From an uncultured Clostridia bacterium (GTDB lineage: Bacteria > Bacillota_A > Clostridia > Christensenellales > CAG-138): DNA of 5,312 bases. The stretch's first letter is position 1, and the number at the start of each line of letters is the position of its first letter. The notes beneath the pieces were generated by a model that ran no database searches, was not told the origin of the DNA, and saw only the letters and a program-made list of their open reading frames with translations. The position numbers were made by a program, and so were the translations under genes. This document shows, in pieces, positions 1-3,813 of the stretch. Where the stretch lies: assembly GCA_946539625.1 (NCBI GenBank), contig CAMNHT010000105.1:1-5312 (forward strand), written 5' to 3'.

Positions 1-510
1 CCCGAACAGCCGGATCTCGTGATCTCCGGAATCAACCACGGTCCGAACCTCGGCAGCGACACGCTCTATTCCGGCACCTGCGCAGGCGCGCAGGAGGCGG
101 CGCTTTCAGGCATTCCGACAATTGCCATGTCGATCGACAAGCGGAACCCGGTGCATTTTGAGACCGCCGCTGCCGTAACGAAGTATATGATCGACGTTTC
201 GCTCAGGCATCCGCTGCCGTTCGGCATGTTCTATAACGTCAATGTGCCCGATCTGCCGCCTGAACAGATCAAGGGCTACAAGGTGACGGGGCTTGCGCTC
301 GTGCGTTACAACAGAACGTACGAACGGCGCGAGGATCCGATCGGGCGTCCCTATTACTGGGCGCCGCGCGGAAAGCTTCCGTGCGATCCAGATGAGGACA
401 CCGATCACGCATGGATGAAGAAGGGATATGTGACCGTCACGCCGATGGGCTTCCACAGTGAGCGGCTCGACGCGGTCGACCTTTCGGACGAATTCGGAGG
501 CGAAGCATGA
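1..510 (+). CDS. surE: 5'/3'-nucleotidase SurE, N-terminus cut off by the window edge
   Basis: SurE is a metal-dependent, cytoplasmic nucleoside monophosphate phosphatase. The reading frame is open from base 1, giving 169 visible residues; SurE proteins are usually about 250, so roughly 80-85 N-terminal residues lie upstream. The first visible residues contain the family signature PDLVISGINHGPNLG. Its Asn (residue 12 of the visible part) corresponds to the conserved metal-ligand Asn of the SGIN loop. Next come YSGTCAGAQEAA and GIPTIAMS. Towards the end are GRPYYWAPRG, DTDHAW and GYVTVTPM, which match the usual SurE C-terminal half. The acidic DD metal ligands near the N-terminus are outside the window and cannot be checked. 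The GTG at 19 lies inside the conserved core and is not the start. The stop codon overlaps the next start as ATGA (507-510), which implies translational coupling. Identification is firm; substrate preference is unknown. Confidence 0.95.
   Translation, partial: PEQPDLVISGINHGPNLGSDTLYSGTCAGAQEAALSGIPTIAMSIDKRNPVHFETAAAVTKYMIDVSLRHPLPFGMFYNVNVPDLPPEQIKGYKVTGLALVRYNRTYERREDPIGRPYYWAPRGKLPCDPDEDTDHAWMKKGYVTVTPMGFHSERLDAVDLSDEFGGEA
496..500 (+). promoter_or_regulatory. Shine-Dalgarno site of the flavoprotein gene
   Basis: GGAGG lies inside the last codons of surE, 6 bases before the ATG at 507. It supports that start and reinitiation by ribosomes finishing surE. Confidence 0.8.
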
Positions 511-1736
511 GAGTTGCGGTCATCGGCGGCGGCGCTGCCGGACAGCTTGCTGCGTTCAAGGCGGCGGAAAACGGGCATACCGTGACGATTTTTGAGCAGA
601 ACGAAAAGCTCGGAAAAAAACTGTTCATCACCGGCAAGGGACGCTGCAATGTCACGAACGCGGCGGACCGGGAGGGTTTCTTCCGGCACGTTGTGAGAAA
701 TCCGCGGTTTCTGTACAGCGCGTACGCACATTTTGACAGCGCGGCGATCATGGCACTGATCGAGGCGGCGGGCGTGCCGTTGAAGGTAGAGCGCGGACAG
801 CGCGTGTTTCCGGCGTCCGACCGCTCGAGCGATATTCTGAAAGCGCTTGAACGGACGGTGCGGTCCTGCGGGGTCACGGTGCGGCTCAACACGCGCGTTT
901 CCGCGATCTTAACGAACGGCGGCAAGGCGTCCGGCGTGCGCGTCGGGGAAACGGTTGAGCCGTTTGACGCGGTCATTTTGGCAACGGGCGGTCTTTCCTA
1001 TCCGTCCACCGGCAGCACGGGCGACGGACTCCGGTTTGCCGCGGCGCTCGGGCATACGGTCGTACCGCCGAAGGGTTCGCTTGTCCCGTTCGAAACGGAG
1101 GAAGCGTGGTGCGCGGATCTTTCCGGGCTGACGCTGAAAAACGTCACGCTGACCGCCTATAACAATAAAGGAAAGGAAGTCTATTCCGAGCTCGGCGAGA
1201 TGCTGTTCACGCACTTCGGCGTCAGCGGACCGCTGGTGCTTTCGGCGTCGGCACTTTTGGCGGAGGAGCCGGAGGATGCGCTTCTTTCGATCGACTTAAA
1301 GCCCGGACTTTCGGAAGAGCAGCTTGATGCAAGGCTTTTGCGGGATCTGACCGCAAACGCGAAAAAGACGTTCTCCGGCGCTTTATACGGACTTCTGCCG
1401 CAAAAGCTTTTGGGCGTGGTCCTCGAAACCGCCGGGATCGACGGCGCGGCGCAGGCGGGCAACTGCACGAAGGCACAGCGGAAAGCGCTCGTCGACACGC
1501 TGAAGGGGCTGAAGCTCCATGTGACCGGAACGCGTCCCATCACGGAGGCGATCGTCACGCGCGGCGGTGTTTCGGTCAAGGAGATCAATCCTTCGACCAT
1601 GGAATCAAAAAAAGTCGCGAACCTGTATTTTGCGGGCGAGATGATTGATACAGACGCCTTTACGGGCGGATTCAACCTGCAGATCGCCTGGTCCACCGGC
1701 GCGCTTGCGGGCAGCAGCATTCCTACGGAGGTATAA
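507..1736 (+). CDS. FAD-dependent oxidoreductase, HI0933/YhiN/BaiN family
   Basis: This 409-residue soluble flavoprotein has the usual length of the HI0933 family, often annotated as 'aminoacetone oxidase family FAD-binding enzyme' or BaiN-like. The N-terminal Rossmann fold shows VIGGGAAG (dinucleotide loop, Gly 7/9/12) and E30 at the end of the second strand, where FAD ribose is normally bound. The family signature TGKGRCNVTN is at 42-51. A second nucleotide-contact motif, ILATGG, is at 157-162, followed by SYPSTGSTGDG. The middle inserted domain carries LFTHFGVSGP (233-242). TRPITEAIVTRGGV (342-355) and FAGEMIDTDAFTGGFNLQIA (375-394) close the C-terminal FAD domain. The start is set by GGAGG six bases upstream and by the ATGA overlap with surE. 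The true substrate is unknown for most members: BaiN was proposed as a reductase in bile-acid 7-dehydroxylation, but nothing in this neighbourhood suggests bile-acid metabolism. The family call is firm; the reaction is not. Confidence 0.93.
   Translation: MRVAVIGGGAAGQLAAFKAAENGHTVTIFEQNEKLGKKLFITGKGRCNVTNAADREGFFRHVVRNPRFLYSAYAHFDSAAIMALIEAAGVPLKVERGQRVFPASDRSSDILKALERTVRSCGVTVRLNTRVSAILTNGGKASGVRVGETVEPFDAVILATGGLSYPSTGSTGDGLRFAAALGHTVVPPKGSLVPFETEEAWCADLSGLTLKNVTLTAYNNKGKEVYSELGEMLFTHFGVSGPLVLSASALLAEEPEDALLSIDLKPGLSEEQLDARLLRDLTANAKKTFSGALYGLLPQKLLGVVLETAGIDGAAQAGNCTKAQRKALVDTLKGLKLHVTGTRPITEAIVTRGGVSVKEINPSTMESKKVANLYFAGEMIDTDAFTGGFNLQIAWSTGALAGSSIPTEV
1727..1731 (+). promoter_or_regulatory. 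Shine-Dalgarno site that fixes the cmk start
   Basis: GGAGG sits in the last codons of the flavoprotein gene, 9 bases before the ATG at 1741. It decides the cmk start: the frame is open further upstream, but that part lies entirely inside the preceding gene and adds no CMP kinase homology. Confidence 0.8.
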
Positions 1737-1740
1737 GAAT

Positions 1741-2394
1741 ATGAAACAAAGCATCGGTATCGACGGACCCGCGGGCGCGGGCAAGAGCACGGTCGCAAAG
1801 CGTGTCGCGGCAGCGCTCGGCATCCCGTATCTCGACACAGGCGCCATGTACCGCGCGTTTGCTGTTGGGGCAAAGCGGCGCGGCGTTGATTTTCTGGACG
1901 AGGAAACACTGGCTCGGCTTGTGCACACGGCCGATGTGCAGGTCCGCTACGAGGACGGCGTGCAGCACATGCTGGTCGACGGCGAGGATGTGACCGGCGA
2001 GCTTCGCACGGAGGAGATCAGTCAGGGTGCGTCGCTCGTGAGCCGCGTGCCGGCTGTACGCGACCGTATGACGGAGCTGCAGCGTGAGGTTGCGCATGCG
2101 CAGCGCGTGATCATGGACGGACGCGACATCTGCACAAACGTACTCCCCGATACGCCGTATAAGTTTTTCGTGACGGCCTCGGCAGAGGAACGCGCAAACC
2201 GGCGGTATAAGCAGCTTCTGGAAAGCGGCGAGCCGGCCGATTACGATACAATCCTGCACGATATTATCCGCCGCGACAAACAGGACAGCGAACGCGCCTA
2301 TAAGCCGCTGTACTGCGGCGCGGACACGAAACTCATAGACACAACCGATATGACGATCGAGGAAGCAGTGGAAGCAATTCTTTCGGAGGTGTGA
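1741..2394 (+). CDS. cmk: Cytidylate (CMP/dCMP) kinase
   Basis: The enzyme phosphorylates CMP and dCMP to the diphosphates using ATP in the cytoplasm, feeding RNA, DNA and CDP-lipid synthesis. The 217-residue protein has the normal short-type CMK length. It begins MKQSIGIDGPAGAGKST, with a Walker A P-loop at residues 9-17. LDTGAMYRA follows, typical of CMK substrate binding. DGRDI (126-130) precedes VLPDTPYKFFVTAS, and RRDKQDSERAYKPL contains the RD..DS.R pattern of the CMP-binding and lid region. LIDTTDMTIEEAV closes the protein as usual. One small difference is DGRDIC where many homologues have GRDIG. The ATG at 1741 is preferred because it places the P-loop near the N-terminus and has a well-placed GGAGG. 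The gene is 4 bases after the flavoprotein stop and 1 base before plsC. A CMP kinase gene close to an S1 gene is conserved in many bacteria (cmk-rpsA in E. coli, cmk-ypfD in B. subtilis). Confidence 0.97.
   Translation: MKQSIGIDGPAGAGKSTVAKRVAAALGIPYLDTGAMYRAFAVGAKRRGVDFLDEETLARLVHTADVQVRYEDGVQHMLVDGEDVTGELRTEEISQGASLVSRVPAVRDRMTELQREVAHAQRVIMDGRDICTNVLPDTPYKFFVTASAEERANRRYKQLLESGEPADYDTILHDIIRRDKQDSERAYKPLYCGADTKLIDTTDMTIEEAVEAILSEV
2385..2389 (+). promoter_or_regulatory. Shine-Dalgarno site of plsC
   Basis: GGAGG lies within the last codons of cmk, 6 bases before the plsC ATG at 2396. Only one base separates the cmk TGA from this ATG, so coupling is likely. Confidence 0.78.
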
Positions 2395-2395
2395 T

Positions 2396-2995
2396 ATGCT
2401 GTATATCTTCGCCTGCATCATCTTAAAACCGATCCTGTGGCTGTACGGGCGGCCGAAGATCCATAATGCCGCCGCGCTGAAAAGCAAGGGCAAGGTGATC
2501 TACGTCAGCAACCACGTCAAAATGAGCGATCCGATCTGGATCGCTGCGATCGTGCGGCGGTGCATCCATTTCATGGCGAAGTCCACGCTGTTCTCGTCGA
2601 AGTTCATGACGACGGTCTTCCGCCTTCTTTTGTGCTTCCCGGTCAACCAGCGCACCGCGGACACGAAATCCATCCGCCACGCGTGCGAACTGCTGGAAAA
2701 AGGCAAGGCGTTCGGTGTGTTTCCGGAGGGACACCGTTCGGCAACGGGCAGCGATATGGATGCGTTTGACAAGGGCTGTGCATTCATCGCGGTGCGCGCC
2801 GACGCGCCGATCGTGCCGCTGTACATCGTACATCACGGCAGAAAGTTCGGCGATCGTCTGAAAGTCGCGGTGGGCGATCCGATCCTTCCCGCCGAAGTCA
2901 AGGCGCGCTGCCCCGGCAAGAAGCCGGTCGACGCCGTCAACGCGGCGATCACCGATTCGATGCTGACACTGAAAGCAATCGCGGAGGCGCTTTGA
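2396..2995 (+). CDS. plsC: 1-acyl-sn-glycerol-3-phosphate acyltransferase (PlsC/LPLAT family)
   Basis: PlsC acylates lysophosphatidic acid at sn-2 to give phosphatidic acid, the precursor of all membrane phospholipids, at the inner face of the membrane. The protein has 199 residues, on the short side but normal for clostridial members. A hydrophobic N-terminal stretch (about residues 2-17, LYIFACIILKPILWLY) is a likely membrane anchor. Acyltransferase motif I is SNHVKMSDP, with the catalytic HX4D pair at H40 and D45. Motif II is around FPVNQR (81-86). Motif III is FPEGHRS (109-115), where most homologues have FPEGTRS. Motif IV is IVPLYI (139-144). The start at 2396 has GGAGG at good spacing and gives a complete anchor. 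The stop overlaps the next ATG by one base (TGATG). PlsC next to CMP kinase and IspH is a common clostridial order. The acyl donor (acyl-ACP or acyl-CoA) cannot be read from the sequence. Confidence 0.93.
   Translation: MLYIFACIILKPILWLYGRPKIHNAAALKSKGKVIYVSNHVKMSDPIWIAAIVRRCIHFMAKSTLFSSKFMTTVFRLLLCFPVNQRTADTKSIRHACELLEKGKAFGVFPEGHRSATGSDMDAFDKGCAFIAVRADAPIVPLYIVHHGRKFGDRLKVAVGDPILPAEVKARCPGKKPVDAVNAAITDSMLTLKAIAEAL
2983..2987 (+). promoter_or_regulatory. Shine-Dalgarno site of ispH-rpsA
   Basis: GGAGG in the last codons of plsC, 7 bases before the ATG at 2995. With the TGATG stop/start overlap it supports termination-reinitiation from plsC into the fusion gene. Confidence 0.78.
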
Positions 2996-3813
2996 TGCAG
3001 GTTTTGTTTGCAAAGCACAGCGGCTTCTGCTTCGGCGTTTCGCGGGCGATCGAGCTAGTGAACAAGGCGGCGGAAAGGGAAGCGCGTGTCTTCACATACG
3101 GTAAGATCATCCATAACGAAGGCGTGGTCGCGAAGCTTGAAGCGCGCGGGATCCATGCGGTCGAAACCTTGGATGCGCTTTCCACGGGAGATACGCTCGT
3201 TATTCGTGCGCACGGTGCGCCGCCGGAGGTGTTTTCGGCATGTGAAGAAAAGGGCGTGCGCATCGTCGACGCAACGTGTCCGTTCGTCAAGCGTATCCAC
3301 CGCATCGTCGAGCAGGCGGTGCAAAAGCACGAGCGCGTCGCGATCCTCGGAAAACCCACGCATCCCGAGGTCGTCGGTATCAGAAGCCGGGCGGGGAAGA
3401 ACGCCGTCGTACTGACAGACACGAAGGAAGCGGAAGCGACGGAACATACCGGCGCGTTGACGTTCGTTTCGCAGACGACCGCAAAGGCGGAGGTCTATGA
3501 AGCTGTTTTATCCGTCCTGCGCAAGAGATTTCCTGCGCTTTCCGCGCACTGTACCATCTGCGACACCACGCGCCGCAGGCAGGCGGAAGCGGCGATTCTC
3601 GCAAAACGGTGCACACGGATCTTCGTTCTCGGTTCGGAAATCAGCGCAAATACCTGCGCACTGCGGGATTTGTGCAAAAAAACTTGTGAAAACGTCGAAA
3701 TCATCGACAATATCGGCAAAATTCCTCTTGCAAAAATAAAAGACGATGATATAATAGGGATTATCGCAGGCGCATCGACGCCAACAGCGATGATTAGGGA
3801 GGTTAAACAAGTA
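2995..3813 (+). other. IspH (LytB) domain of the fusion protein
   Basis: Residues 1-273 cover a complete IspH core, ending just after GASTPTAMIREV, the normal C-terminal motif. Besides the three cluster cysteines (12, 95, 189) there are C83, C186, C206, C221, C227 and C231. C186 makes a CxxC with the third ligand. Lys codons here are mixed AAA and AAG, unlike the S1 half. Confidence 0.93.

Noticed and set aside
19..21. GTG at 19 as the start of surE
   Set aside because: The frame is open to base 1, and PDLVISGIN, a core SurE motif normally about 90 residues into the protein, spans this codon. The gene is cut by the window edge.
1645..1740. N-terminal extension of cmk to an upstream start
   Set aside because: It lies wholly within the flavoprotein gene and would put 32 unrelated residues before the P-loop. 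The ATG at 1741 has GGAGG at 9 bases.
1723..2493. Antisense open frame of about 256 codons opposite cmk
   Set aside because: No family motif is recognisable, and it overlaps a clear CMP kinase on the other strand. GC-rich codon bias commonly leaves such frames open.
3676..3682. Run of seven A in ispH as a programmed frameshift or slippage site
   Set aside because: The frame is TGC AAA AAA ACT, so the in-frame heptamer is not a canonical X XXY YYZ site. A -1 shift meets TGA at 3687-3689. No clear downstream stimulatory structure was seen.
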